From contig CAZVUN010000001.1 of the NCBI GenBank assembly GCA_964629975.1, positions 1 to 64,000 of the forward strand: DNA of 64,000 nt, in the 5' to 3' direction. A program made the translations under genes and the position numbers. This stretch comes from G020354085 sp964629975. Its GTDB lineage: Bacteria > Pseudomonadota > Gammaproteobacteria > Acidiferrobacterales > Sulfurifustaceae. A model generated the notes under the pieces. It did not search any database and was not told the DNA's origin. It was given only the letters and a program-made list of their open reading frames with translations. Below, piece by piece: positions 8,307 through 17,819 of this stretch (its first letter is position 1; every line of letters starts with the position of its first letter).

Positions 8307-9323
8307 CTAACCTTCCTTCAACCAACCCGCGGCCCGCTCGGCGAAGTACGTCAGGATGCCGTCCGCGCCAGCGCGTTTGATGCTGAGCAGCGATTCGAGC
8401 ACGACGGCACGCTCGTCCAGCCAGCCGTTTTGCGCGGCGGCCATCAACATGGCGTACTCGCCGCTCACCTGGTAGACGAAGGTCGGCACGCCGAACTGAT
8501 CCTTCACACGGCGAACGATGTCGAGATACGGCATGCCGGGCTTGACCATCACCATGTCGGCGCCTTCGTCGAGATCGAGCGCGACTTCGCGCAGCGCCTC
8601 GTCGGAATTGGCGCAGTCCATTTGGTAGGTGGACTTGTCGCCCTTGCCGAGATTGGCGGCCGATCCTACGGCGTCGCGAAACGGCCCGTAGAAGCTCGAG
8701 GCGTACTTGGCCGAGTAGGCAAGGATGCGCGTGTGGATGTGCCTGGCCTTCTCCAGGGCGTCGCGAATGGCGCCAATGCGCCCGTCCATCATGTCGGACG
8801 GCGCAACTATGTCGGCGCCCGCCGCGGCGTGCGATAGCGCCTGCTTCACCAGCACCTCCACGGTTTCGTCGTTCAGCACGTAGCCGCTGTCGTCGATCAA
8901 CCCGTCCTGGCCGTGCGAGGTGTAGGGATCAAGCGCGATATCGGTGATGACACCAAGCTCCGGAAAGTTCTTCTTGAGCTCGCGCACGGTGCGCGGCACC
9001 AGGCCATCCGGGTTGTACGCCTCTTTCGCCTTGTTGTCCTTCTTCGCTGCATCCACCACCGGAAAGAGCGCGATCGCCGGCACGCCGAGCTTGAGCAGCT
9101 GCTCGGCCTGGCGCAGCAGCCAATCGAGCGTGACGCGGCTCACGCCCGGCATGCTCGCCACCGGCTCGGTCCGGTCCTGGCCCTCGATCACGAACACCGG
9201 CTGGATGAGGTCGGCCGGGGTCAATACCGTCTCGCGCATCAGGCGGCGCGAGAACTCGTCGCGGCGCATGCGCCGCGGGCGGGTGCGCGGAAACCGTCCG
9301 CGAGCGGTATCGAGTTGGCTCAT
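8307..9323 (-). CDS. hemB: Delta-aminolevulinic acid dehydratase HemB
   Basis: HemB condenses two 5-aminolevulinate molecules to porphobilinogen, the second common step of tetrapyrrole synthesis. The two Schiff-base lysines are visible: LAYSAKYASSFYGPFRDA (Lys206) and MVMVKPGMPY (Lys261). The position that carries zinc cysteines in other HemB classes reads TDIALDPYTSHG (127-138), without cysteines, so this is the magnesium-type enzyme seen in Pseudomonas. At 338 residues it is full length; the ATG at 9323 was chosen because upstream sequence is the adk terminator. It lies downstream of adk on the same strand but is separated by that terminator. Confidence 0.96.
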   Translation of the reverse strand: MSQLDTARGRFPRTRPRRMRRDEFSRRLMRETVLTPADLIQPVFVIEGQDRTEPVASMPGVSRVTLDWLLRQAEQLLKLGVPAIALFPVVDAAKKDNKAKEAYNPDGLVPRTVRELKKNFPELGVITDIALDPYTSHGQDGLIDDSGYVLNDETVEVLVKQALSHAAAGADIVAPSDMMDGRIGAIRDALEKARHIHTRILAYSAKYASSFYGPFRDAVGSAANLGKGDKSTYQMDCANSDEALREVALDLDEGADMVMVKPGMPYLDIVRRVKDQFGVPTFVYQVSGEYAMLMAAAQNGWLDERAVVLESLLSIKRAGADGILTYFAERAAGWLKEG

Positions 9324-9374
9324 GAATCGCGCTCCGAGCGCTGAGATCCCCTGCACGTTACCCTGCCGGCGCCA

Positions 9375-9402
9375 CCAAAACAAAGGGCCCGACACCGGGC
9401 CC
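9375..9402 (-). terminator. Rho-independent terminator after adk
   Basis: On the minus strand GGGCCCG-gtgt-CGGGCCC is followed by TTTGTTTT. It separates adk from hemB. Confidence 0.8.
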
Positions 9403-9427
9403 GTTGCTGGCAACCTTTCGGCGCCGG

Positions 9428-10363
9428 TTATTTGGACTTCTTGGCTTTCGCCTTGGCCTTCTTCGGCGCCGCCTTCTTCACGGCCTTCTTCGGCGCGGCT
9501 TTCTTGACCGGTTTCTTCGGCGCCGCCTTCTTCACGGCCTTCTTCACGGCCTTCTTCGGCGAGGCTTTCTTGGCTGCGGCTTTCGGTGCGGGCTTGGCAG
9601 GGGCGGCACCCTTCACCGGCTTGACCACCTTGGCGCCGGCCTTGACGGTTCCGGCCTTGCCCTTGCCGGCGCCCGCCGCGGCCTGGCCCATGACGTTGGC
9701 GAGCGGGCGGATCTGCGCCTCGATGATGTCGCACATGTTGCGGAAGATCTCGGACACGGCGCCAACGCCCTTGACGCTGCGCAGCTTGTTCTGCGCCTTG
9801 TAATACGACACCAGCGGTGCGGTCTGCTGTTCGTAGACGTTGAGGCGGTTACGCACCGTCGCCTCATTGTCGTCGGAGCGATGCGTGAGGCTCGCGCCGC
9901 ACTTGTCGCACTTGTTGGCGCTTTTCGGGGGCGAGAAATAGATGTTGTAGATCGCCCCGCACGCCGCGTTCGAGCAATTGCGCCGGCCGGTCAGGCGCTT
10001 CATCAGGACCTCCTGGTCGACATCGACCAGCAGCGCCAGCTGCAGCGGCTGGCCGAGGCGCGCCAGCATGGCATCGAGCGCCTGCGCCTGCGGGATATTG
10101 CGCGGAAAACCGTCGAGAATGAACCCGGCCTTGGCATCCGGCTTGGCCAGCCGCTCCTGAATCATGCCGAGGACGATGTCGTCCGACACCAGCTGCCCGG
10201 CATCCATCGCCGCCTTGGCCTTCTTGCCGAGCTCGGTGCCCGCGGCGACCGCAGCGCGCAGCAGGTCGCCGGTGGAAACCTGGGGGATTTTGTACTTTTC
10301 AACCAACTGCTTAGCTTGCGTACCTTTGCCGGAACCCGGCGCTCCCAGTAGCACAATCCGCAT
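9428..10363 (-). CDS. adk: Adenylate kinase with a lysine/alanine-rich C-terminal tail
   Basis: Adenylate kinase interconverts ATP + AMP and 2 ADP. The P-loop GAPGSGKGT (7-15), STGDLLR and ILDGFPRN motifs are intact. The LID carries four cysteines (130, 135, 152, 155; C-x4-C-x16-C-x2-C), which suggests a structural zinc site as in Gram-positive enzymes. The catalytic core ends near residue 225. Residues 228-311 form an extra tail of KKAVKKA / APKKPVKKA repeats resembling histone H1-like AlgP proteins. Such a tail should bind nucleic acid or polyphosphate; that is inference. The kinase call is secure; the tail is the unusual part. Confidence 0.95.
   Translation of the reverse strand: MRIVLLGAPGSGKGTQAKQLVEKYKIPQVSTGDLLRAAVAAGTELGKKAKAAMDAGQLVSDDIVLGMIQERLAKPDAKAGFILDGFPRNIPQAQALDAMLARLGQPLQLALLVDVDQEVLMKRLTGRRNCSNAACGAIYNIYFSPPKSANKCDKCGASLTHRSDDNEATVRNRLNVYEQQTAPLVSYYKAQNKLRSVKGVGAVSEIFRNMCDIIEAQIRPLANVMGQAAAGAGKGKAGTVKAGAKVVKPVKGAAPAKPAPKAAAKKASPKKAVKKAVKKAAPKKPVKKAAPKKAVKKAAPKKAKAKAKKSK
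9437..9575 (-). repeat. Coding tandem repeats for the Lys/Ala tail of adk
   Basis: Imperfect repeats built on aaggcc/gtgaag and gcggcgccgaag units (minus strand) encode the alternating PKKAVKKA blocks. Such repeats can change copy number by slippage, so tail length may vary between strains. Confidence 0.6.
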
Positions 10364-10429
10364 GGATGTTCTCGCTTTTGGTTTGGATGTGGGACTTCTG
10401 GATTTAGAAATGTCGGCCCAAATTGGGGT

Positions 10430-10453
10430 AAAAAATCCGCGGTAAACTACCGC
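10430..10453 (-). terminator. Small hairpin with T run in the adk leader region
   Basis: On the minus strand GCGGTA-gtt-TACCGC is followed by ggattttttacc. This looks like a weak intrinsic terminator about 70 bases upstream of the adk start. No minus-strand gene lies upstream, so it could act as a leader attenuator or be chance. Confidence 0.3.
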
Positions 10454-10568
10454 CCGCTTACCACCGCGTCAATGGTTCGCACTCGATAAGCCAGGCGCAT
10501 TGGCCAATTCAAAGCCACCCGTGTCGCCGCGCCAGGATTACGGTACATTAGGCGCCCTTTTCGCCGCC

Positions 10569-10985
10569 ATGAGCACCAAGATCCCCGACTTCACCGAGAC
10601 CGAGATCTGGATCGTCCGCCAGACGCTCCAGGAGCGCTATGGGCAGGACGTGCCGGTGGAGCTCGCCGACTCGGAGATCCGCCTGCATCCCGATGACCGG
10701 GAGCTTGCCACGGTGCCGTGCCTGTTTTGGGCCCAGCGCAACGCCAACTTCGTGATTTTCAAGACCGCCAAGGACCGCTTTCGCGGCCAGTTCTTCTACC
10801 GCGGTTTCCAGCAATACGGTACCGGCAAGACCGAATACGACGAGCTCGGCCAATGCGTCATTACCTTGCTACAGGTGCAGGCCGATCACGAACGCAAAGA
10901 ACAGCTCGAGCCGACCGACCCCGGCCCGCGCGCCAAGGAAACACCGGACGATTCCGATGACATGCCTTATTACTGGGGAGACTGA
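10569..10985 (+). CDS. Conserved hypothetical protein upstream of PPi-phosphofructokinase
   Basis: I do not recognise a named family. The ATG at 10569 gives 138 residues (MSTKIPDFTETEIWIVRQTL...); an in-frame TTG at 10500 would add 23 weakly structured residues, and neither start has a clear ribosome site. The protein is soluble and acidic at the end (DDSDDMPYYWGD). Its centre reads like a small alpha/beta domain: ELADSEIRLHPDDRELATVP, then LFWAQRNANFVIFKT. Its stop is only 6 bases before the pfp ATG, so the two are probably co-transcribed. A role tied to PPi metabolism is possible but unproven. Confidence 0.7.
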   Translation: MSTKIPDFTETEIWIVRQTLQERYGQDVPVELADSEIRLHPDDRELATVPCLFWAQRNANFVIFKTAKDRFRGQFFYRGFQQYGTGKTEYDELGQCVITLLQVQADHERKEQLEPTDPGPRAKETPDDSDDMPYYWGD

Positions 10986-10991
10986 CAGACC

Positions 10992-12260
10992 ATGGCAAAA
11001 GCAAAAGCAATGAACGCCTTCTACGCCCAATCCGGCGGCGTGACCGCGGTCATCAACGCCTCCGCCGCGGGGGTGCTCGAGACCGCGCGCAAGTATCCGA
11101 ACAAGATCGCCAAGGTGTACGCCGGGCGCAATGGCATCATCGGCGCGCTCACTGAAGACCTGATCGACACCAGCAAGGAATCCGCCAAGAGCATCGCCGC
11201 CCTGCGCCACACGCCCTCGGGCGCGTTCGGCTCGTGCCGCTACAAGTTGAAGAGCCTCGAGGCCAACAAGCGCGAGTACGAGCGCCTGATCGAGGTCTTC
11301 AAGGCCCACAACATCGGCTACTTCTTCTACAACGGCGGCGGCGACTCGGCCGACACCTGCCTCAAGGTCTCGCAGCTCTCGGAAACGATGGGCTACCCGA
11401 TCCGGGCCGTGCACGTACCGAAGACCGTGGACAACGACCTGCCGATCACCGACAACTGCCCGGGCTTCGGCTCGGTGGCCAAGTACATCGCCGTCTCGAC
11501 GCGCGAGGCGAGCTTCGACGTTGCCTCGATGGCCAAGACCTCGACCAAGGTGTTCATCCTGGAAGTCATGGGCCGGCACGCCGGCTGGATCGCGGCCGCC
11601 GGCGGGCTTGCCTCCACCAAGGACACGCCGATCCCGATCGTGATCCTGTTCCCGGAAGTGACCTTCGACAAGGACAAGTTCCTCGCCCAGGTCGACGCCA
11701 ACGTGAAGAAGTTCGGCTACTGCACGGTGGTGGTCTCCGAAGGCGTCAAGAGCGCCGACGGCAAGTTCCTCGCCGACCAGGGCCTGCGCGATGCCTTCGG
11801 CCATGCCCAGCTCGGCGGGGTGGCGCCGGTGGTGGCCTCGATCGTCAAGGAAGGCCTCGGCCTCAAGTACCACTGGGGGGTCGCCGACTACCTGCAGCGC
11901 GCCGCCCGCCACATCGCCTCCAGGGCCGACGTCGAACAGGCCTATGCGACCGGCAAAGCCGCCGTCGAGTTCGCGCTCAAGGGCCACAATTCGGTCATGC
12001 CGACCATCGTGCGCAAGTCGAGCAAGCCGTACAAGTGGACGATCGGTATGGCGCCGCTCGCCAAGGTGGCGAATGTCGAGAAGATGATGCCGGCCGATTT
12101 CATCACCCCGGACGGCTTTGGCATCACGCCCAAGTGCCGCACCTATCTCGAGCCGCTCATCCGGGGCGAGGACTACCCGCCCTACAAGGACGGCATGCCG
12201 CAGTACGTGCGGCTGAAGAACGTGGCGGTCAAGAAAAAGCTCGCGGAATTCAAGCTTTAG
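10992..12260 (+). CDS. pfp: Pyrophosphate-dependent 6-phosphofructokinase
   Basis: The enzyme reversibly phosphorylates fructose 6-phosphate using PPi instead of ATP. Two features favour PPi: the motif GGGDS (115-119), where ATP enzymes have GGDGS, and PKTVDNDL (143-150), where ATP enzymes carry PGTIDND. MGRHAGW for sugar-phosphate binding is near residue 193. It has 422 residues. It probably forms an operon with the preceding hypothetical gene and lies upstream of the membrane pyrophosphatase gene, placing PPi use and PPi-driven proton pumping together. A long inverted repeat follows it. Confidence 0.93.
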   Translation: MAKAKAMNAFYAQSGGVTAVINASAAGVLETARKYPNKIAKVYAGRNGIIGALTEDLIDTSKESAKSIAALRHTPSGAFGSCRYKLKSLEANKREYERLIEVFKAHNIGYFFYNGGGDSADTCLKVSQLSETMGYPIRAVHVPKTVDNDLPITDNCPGFGSVAKYIAVSTREASFDVASMAKTSTKVFILEVMGRHAGWIAAAGGLASTKDTPIPIVILFPEVTFDKDKFLAQVDANVKKFGYCTVVVSEGVKSADGKFLADQGLRDAFGHAQLGGVAPVVASIVKEGLGLKYHWGVADYLQRAARHIASRADVEQAYATGKAAVEFALKGHNSVMPTIVRKSSKPYKWTIGMAPLAKVANVEKMMPADFITPDGFGITPKCRTYLEPLIRGEDYPPYKDGMPQYVRLKNVAVKKKLAEFKL

Positions 12261-12270
12261 GCCGCCGGGG

Positions 12271-12323
12271 CGGGGCGCCAAGAAAAAGTAATCCGTGAAT
12301 AAAAACGTTATCTTGGCGCCCCG
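12271..12323 (+). repeat. 13-bp perfect inverted repeat with an AT-rich spacer
   Basis: CGGGGCGCCAAGA (12271-12283) and TCTTGGCGCCCCG (12311-12323) are exact reverse complements separated by 27 AT-rich bases. It lies between pfp and the next small gene. It could be a large-loop terminator for pfp, an operator, or a promoter region held between arms. There is no proper T tract after the stem. Confidence 0.6.
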
Positions 12324-12354
12324 GTATCTTCGGCAGTAAAAAGGCGCGCGACCA

Positions 12355-12579
12355 ATGACCCTCGACAAGGCGCGGGAAATGCTCACGGTGCAGGCGGGGT
12401 TCGGCGGGTTCTACAACGCCAATTCCGCCAAGCTGATCCTCGCCGAGGTGGCGCGCGAACACGGCCAGACGGCCGTCGATCAATTGATCCGCGAATTGCA
12501 GCTCGAGCGGATCTTCGGGTTTGTGCCGGGCAGCCGTTTTGACGGCGGCCTGGTGATGAAGCCGGGCGATACCAAGTAA
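12355..12579 (+). CDS. Small conserved hypothetical protein between pfp and hppA
   Basis: The 74-residue protein starts at ATG 12355. It is mostly helical with a charged core: LDKAREML, NSAKLILAEVAREHGQTAVDQLIRELQLERIFGF, then a glycine-rich C terminus (SRFDGGLVMKPGDTK). It has no signal peptide or membrane segment. The family is not recognised. Position between the two PPi genes, same strand, with 81 bases to hppA, suggests co-expression. The coding call rests on coherent composition and context. Confidence 0.65.
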   Translation: MTLDKAREMLTVQAGFGGFYNANSAKLILAEVAREHGQTAVDQLIRELQLERIFGFVPGSRFDGGLVMKPGDTK

Positions 12580-12660
12580 CAAGCAGCACGCCTGGCGCGA
12601 GCGGTACCAGCAGTGGGTGTGGGTTCGGTTCAATCCGTTTCACTACCGGGAGGAGTAACC

Positions 12661-14715
<2,055 letters not shown>

Positions 14716-14741
14716 CAAGGGGAGAGACCAAGAAGAAGAAC

Positions 14742-14776
14742 GGGGGGCCGGCCTTGCCGGACCCTCTCTTTTTGTG
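14742..14776 (+). terminator. Rho-independent terminator after hppA
   Basis: GGGGGCCGGC and the complementary GCCGGACCC form a GC-rich stem around cctt, followed by tctcttttt. It sits between hppA and the phosphoesterase gene. Confidence 0.75.
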
Positions 14777-14793
14777 GTCTAAAGTTTGCGCTT

Positions 14794-15351
14794 ATGAAGA
14801 TCTGCATCGTTTCCGATTCCCACGACCGCCGCACGCGCCTCGCCGCGGCCGTGGCCGATGCCAAGGCGCTCGGCGCGCAGGCGGTGTTGCACTGCGGCGA
14901 CCTCGTGGCACCCTCGACGCTGCACGCGATCCAGCCGATCGGCTTGCCGATACATCTCGTGCACGGCAACAATACCGGCGACCTGTTTCACCTCTGCCGG
15001 CTCGCGGCCAAACCCGGCAGCAACGTGCATTATTACGGTCAGGACGCCTCGCTCGAGCTCGCCGGCCGGCGCATCTTCCTGGTGCACTATCCGCACTATG
15101 CCAAGGCCATGGCGCTGACCGGCGATTACGACCTGGTATGCAATGGCCACGAGCATCGCGCGCTGGTCGAGCGCATCCGGCACATCCGCGGTGGCGAGTG
15201 CCTGCGCGTTGATCCCGGCACGGTTGGGGGCGTGAGCGCGCCGCCGACCTACGTGCTGGGCGACCTTGCGAGCATGGCGTTCACGATTCGTTCAGTGCCG
15301 GAACCGGGGGCCGACGCCGAAACAGGCAGCCAACGCAGCGCCGCGGGCTAG
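14794..15351 (+). CDS. YfcE/MJ0936-type metallophosphoesterase
   Basis: This 185-residue calcineurin-like phosphoesterase has the metal-binding motifs in order: SDSHDRR (D-x-H), HCGDLV (G-D), HGNNTGD (G-N-N), LVHYPHY (usually G-H) and CNGHEHRA (G-H-x-H). Family members hydrolyse phosphodiesters with Mn2+ or other divalent metals in the cytoplasm; the natural substrate is usually unknown. The fourth motif has VHYPHY rather than VHGH, so one ligand position differs. It stands alone after the hppA terminator. The last 25 residues are low complexity. Confidence 0.85.
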   Translation: MKICIVSDSHDRRTRLAAAVADAKALGAQAVLHCGDLVAPSTLHAIQPIGLPIHLVHGNNTGDLFHLCRLAAKPGSNVHYYGQDASLELAGRRIFLVHYPHYAKAMALTGDYDLVCNGHEHRALVERIRHIRGGECLRVDPGTVGGVSAPPTYVLGDLASMAFTIRSVPEPGADAETGSQRSAAG

Positions 15352-15437
15352 ACGCGAGGCGCCGCGTGGGCGGCGCCGGCTTATACTTGTGCTGGCGTAG
15401 CAACCCCGCCGCAACGACTGGATTCCGCGCCCCGCAG

Positions 15438-15824
15438 ATGGACGATCGCCGCCGCCATCCTCGCGTCAGCGTCAACCGCCGCGCACTGGTGCGCGCTACC
15501 GAGGGTGCCGCGGTCAGTGCGCAGCTCGTCGACATTTCGGTCTGCGGTCTCGGCCTCCTGTATCCACGCCACGTCGCGCCAGGCGCAGCGCTCGCGGTGC
15601 AGTTCCAGCTCGGCGTGCGCGGACGGTTTGTGGACCTGGCCCTCAAGGGCGTGGTGCGCCACACGCACATCAAGGGCAACGCGCTGATGGTGGGCATCGA
15701 GTTGGTCGAGCTCAGCGCGGAGGCATACCAGACGATTAGCGCGTTCGTGCAGCAGAAGCTCGAGATCTACTCCCAGACCGCCGGCGCCAGCCCGCCGCCC
15801 GCGGCCCCGGGCGGCACGTCCTGA
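15438..15824 (+). CDS. PilZ domain protein, putative c-di-GMP receptor
   Basis: The ATG at 15438 starts MDDRRRHPRV, giving the PilZ arginine motif (R-R-x-x-P-R) at the extreme N terminus. The second motif, DISVCGLGLL (D-x-S-x-x-G), follows about 30 residues later. The 128-residue protein is a single PilZ domain with a C-terminal helix and a Pro/Ala-rich end. It probably binds c-di-GMP; the output partner is unknown. It converges with bioB, with 10 bases between the stops. Confidence 0.88.
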   Translation: MDDRRRHPRVSVNRRALVRATEGAAVSAQLVDISVCGLGLLYPRHVAPGAALAVQFQLGVRGRFVDLALKGVVRHTHIKGNALMVGIELVELSAEAYQTISAFVQQKLEIYSQTAGASPPPAAPGGTS

Positions 15825-15834
15825 CGCGGTCGTG

Positions 15835-16830
15835 TCAGCCGGCCGACGCCGCTGCCATGCCGGCCGCGTCGGCGGCGGTGCAGGGGTACATGCCGAGCTT
15901 GGCGAGCAACGCCATGTCGCTGTCGGCCGCCGGGTTGGGTGTGGTCAGCAGCCGTTCCCCGTAGAAGATCGAATTGGCGCCGGCCAGGAAGCACAGCGCC
16001 TGCAGCGCCTCGGGCATCGCCTGGCGCCCGGCGGACAACCGCACGTACGAGGCCGGCAGCACGATGCGCGCGACGGCGATGGTGCGCACGAACTCGATCG
16101 GATCGAGCGCCGGCAACTCGGCGAGCGGCGTGCCGGGGATCCGTACCAGCATGTTGAGCGGCACGCTCTCCGGGGGCGGATCGAGCGCCGCCAGTTCGGC
16201 CAGGAACGCCGCGCGGTCGCGGCGCGCCTCGCCCATGCCGAGAATCCCGCCACAACACACCCGCAGGCCGGCGCGGCGCACCTGCCTGAGCGTGTTCAGC
16301 CGGTCATCGTAACTGTGCGTGTGCACGACGTTGTCATAGTGCGCGCGCGAGGTGTCGAGGTTGTGGTTGTAGTAATCGAGCCCCGCGGCGCGCAGCTGCT
16401 CGGCCTGGCCATCCTTGAGCTGGCCGAGCGTGGCACAGGTCTCGAGCCCGAGCGCCTTGACCGCGCGAATCATCTCGAGCACGGGCTTCAGGTCCTTGTC
16501 CTTTGGGCCGCGCCAGGCCGCGCCCATGCAGAAGCGCGACGCGCCGTTGGCCTTGGCGGTGCGTGCCGCCGCCAGGACGCTGGCAAGATCCATCAGTGGC
16601 TCGGCCTCGACATGCGTTGCGTGGCGCACCGACTGCGAGCAATAGCCGCAGTCCTCCGAGCAGCCGCCGGTCTTGATCGACAGCAGGGTCGACAACTGCA
16701 CCGCGTTGGGATCGAAGTGCGCGCGATGTACCGTCTGGGCACGGTACAGCAGGTCGTTGAATGGCAGCTCGAACAGGGCCTCGATCTGCTCGGGACGGGC
16801 GATGTCGGTGGCGGCGGATTCGCGATGCAT
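15835..16830 (-). CDS. bioB: Biotin synthase BioB
   Basis: BioB is the radical SAM enzyme that inserts sulfur into dethiobiotin. The radical SAM cluster motif GGCSEDCGYCSQS (C-x3-C-x2-C) is near residue 56, with YNHNLDTSR and the arginine/cysteine region RVCCGGILGMGE that binds the second [2Fe-2S] cluster. The length of 331 residues is normal. No other bio genes are adjacent, so the rest of the pathway is elsewhere. It is downstream of fnr on the same strand with an 89-base gap. Confidence 0.96.
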   Translation of the reverse strand: MHRESAATDIARPEQIEALFELPFNDLLYRAQTVHRAHFDPNAVQLSTLLSIKTGGCSEDCGYCSQSVRHATHVEAEPLMDLASVLAAARTAKANGASRFCMGAAWRGPKDKDLKPVLEMIRAVKALGLETCATLGQLKDGQAEQLRAAGLDYYNHNLDTSRAHYDNVVHTHSYDDRLNTLRQVRRAGLRVCCGGILGMGEARRDRAAFLAELAALDPPPESVPLNMLVRIPGTPLAELPALDPIEFVRTIAVARIVLPASYVRLSAGRQAMPEALQALCFLAGANSIFYGERLLTTPNPAADSDMALLAKLGMYPCTAADAAGMAAASAG

Positions 16831-16919
16831 GGCAACGGCTCTCGGGACAATGGCCCGCCCAACGTAGGGGAAGCATGGGCGAGTGTCAACCGCACCTGCG
16901 CGGCACGGTTGACTACCAC

Positions 16920-17681
16920 TCAGGCGCGCGCGGTGGACTCGCGATCGGCCCCGGTGGCGATAGCCTTCAGGCGGCTGCCGTTGAGGATGGTGATCTGGCG
17001 GCCGTGCACGCCGATGAGCCCTTCCTCCTGGAAGCGCGAGAACAACCGGCTCACGGTCTCGAGCGCCAGCCCGAGGTAATCGCCCAGATCCTGACGCGAC
17101 ATGGTGAGCTTGAGCTCATTCTCGGGCAGGCCGAGCCGCGCCTGCCGGCGCGAGAAATTGAGCAGCGACGCCGCCAGTCGCTCCTCCGCGGTCATGCGTC
17201 CGAGCATCATCAACATCTGCTCATCGCGCACGATCTCGCGACTCATGACACGGAACAACTGGTGCTGCAGGCCGGGAATCTGGTGGGCCAGCGCCTCCAG
17301 GGACTGGTAGGGGATCTCGCACACCTCGGAGACTTCCAGGGCCTCCGCACTGCACGGGTGCTGGTCGGTATTGATGGCGTCGATGCCGAGCAGCTCGCCC
17401 GGCATGTAGAAACCGGTCACCTGGGCGCGCCCGTCCTCCATGAGCCCCGTGGTCTTGAGGGTGCCAACCTTGATCGCGTAGAGCGAGCGCAGCGGATCAC
17501 CGAACCGATACAGGGTCTCGCCCTTTCTCAGGGTGCGACGGCGCTTGATCAGCTTGTCCAGCGCACTCAGGTCGGGCTCCGCCAACCCGAGCGGCAGGCA
17601 TAGTTCGCGCAACGAACACTCTTTGCAGGCCGCCTTGATGCTGTTGATGCTGATAATGGCGGCGGCTTCGCGCTTCTGCAT
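16920..17681 (-). CDS. fnr: FNR-type oxygen-sensing transcriptional regulator
   Basis: This Crp/FNR-family activator loses its [4Fe-4S] cluster in oxygen. Cluster cysteines are at 19, 22 and 28 (ACKECSLRELC) with the fourth at 110 (QHPCSAEALE). A cyclic-nucleotide-like beta-roll, dimer helix and a C-terminal helix-turn-helix follow. The recognition helix contains ETVSR, the same Glu-Ser-Arg pattern that reads TTGAT-N4-ATCAA in E. coli FNR. A ribosome site (agggaga) precedes ATG 17681. Six matching DNA sites occur in this window, so it is likely the regulator of its neighbours, including hemN directly upstream. Confidence 0.95.
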   Translation of the reverse strand: MQKREAAAIISINSIKAACKECSLRELCLPLGLAEPDLSALDKLIKRRRTLRKGETLYRFGDPLRSLYAIKVGTLKTTGLMEDGRAQVTGFYMPGELLGIDAINTDQHPCSAEALEVSEVCEIPYQSLEALAHQIPGLQHQLFRVMSREIVRDEQMLMMLGRMTAEERLAASLLNFSRRQARLGLPENELKLTMSRQDLGDYLGLALETVSRLFSRFQEEGLIGVHGRQITILNGSRLKAIATGADRESTARA

Positions 17682-17819
17682 GTGGTTCTCCCTGGCCGGA
17701 GCGTGATATTAACCACGATAGACAGCGAGCGTCCATCTATCCCGCGTGAAACCACCGGGATTGGGGCAATATACCTGAAACAATTGAATCGCCGGGACAA
17801 ATGCCCAGACGGCGAGGCC

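Noticed and set aside
12620..12660. tRNA-like TPsiC arm (ggttcaatcc)
   Set aside because: No acceptor, anticodon or D-arm pairing around it.
17760..17800. FNR autoregulatory site (ttgaatcgccgggacaa) upstream of fnr
   Set aside because: Half-site spacing and sequence do not fit TTGAT-N4-ATCAA.
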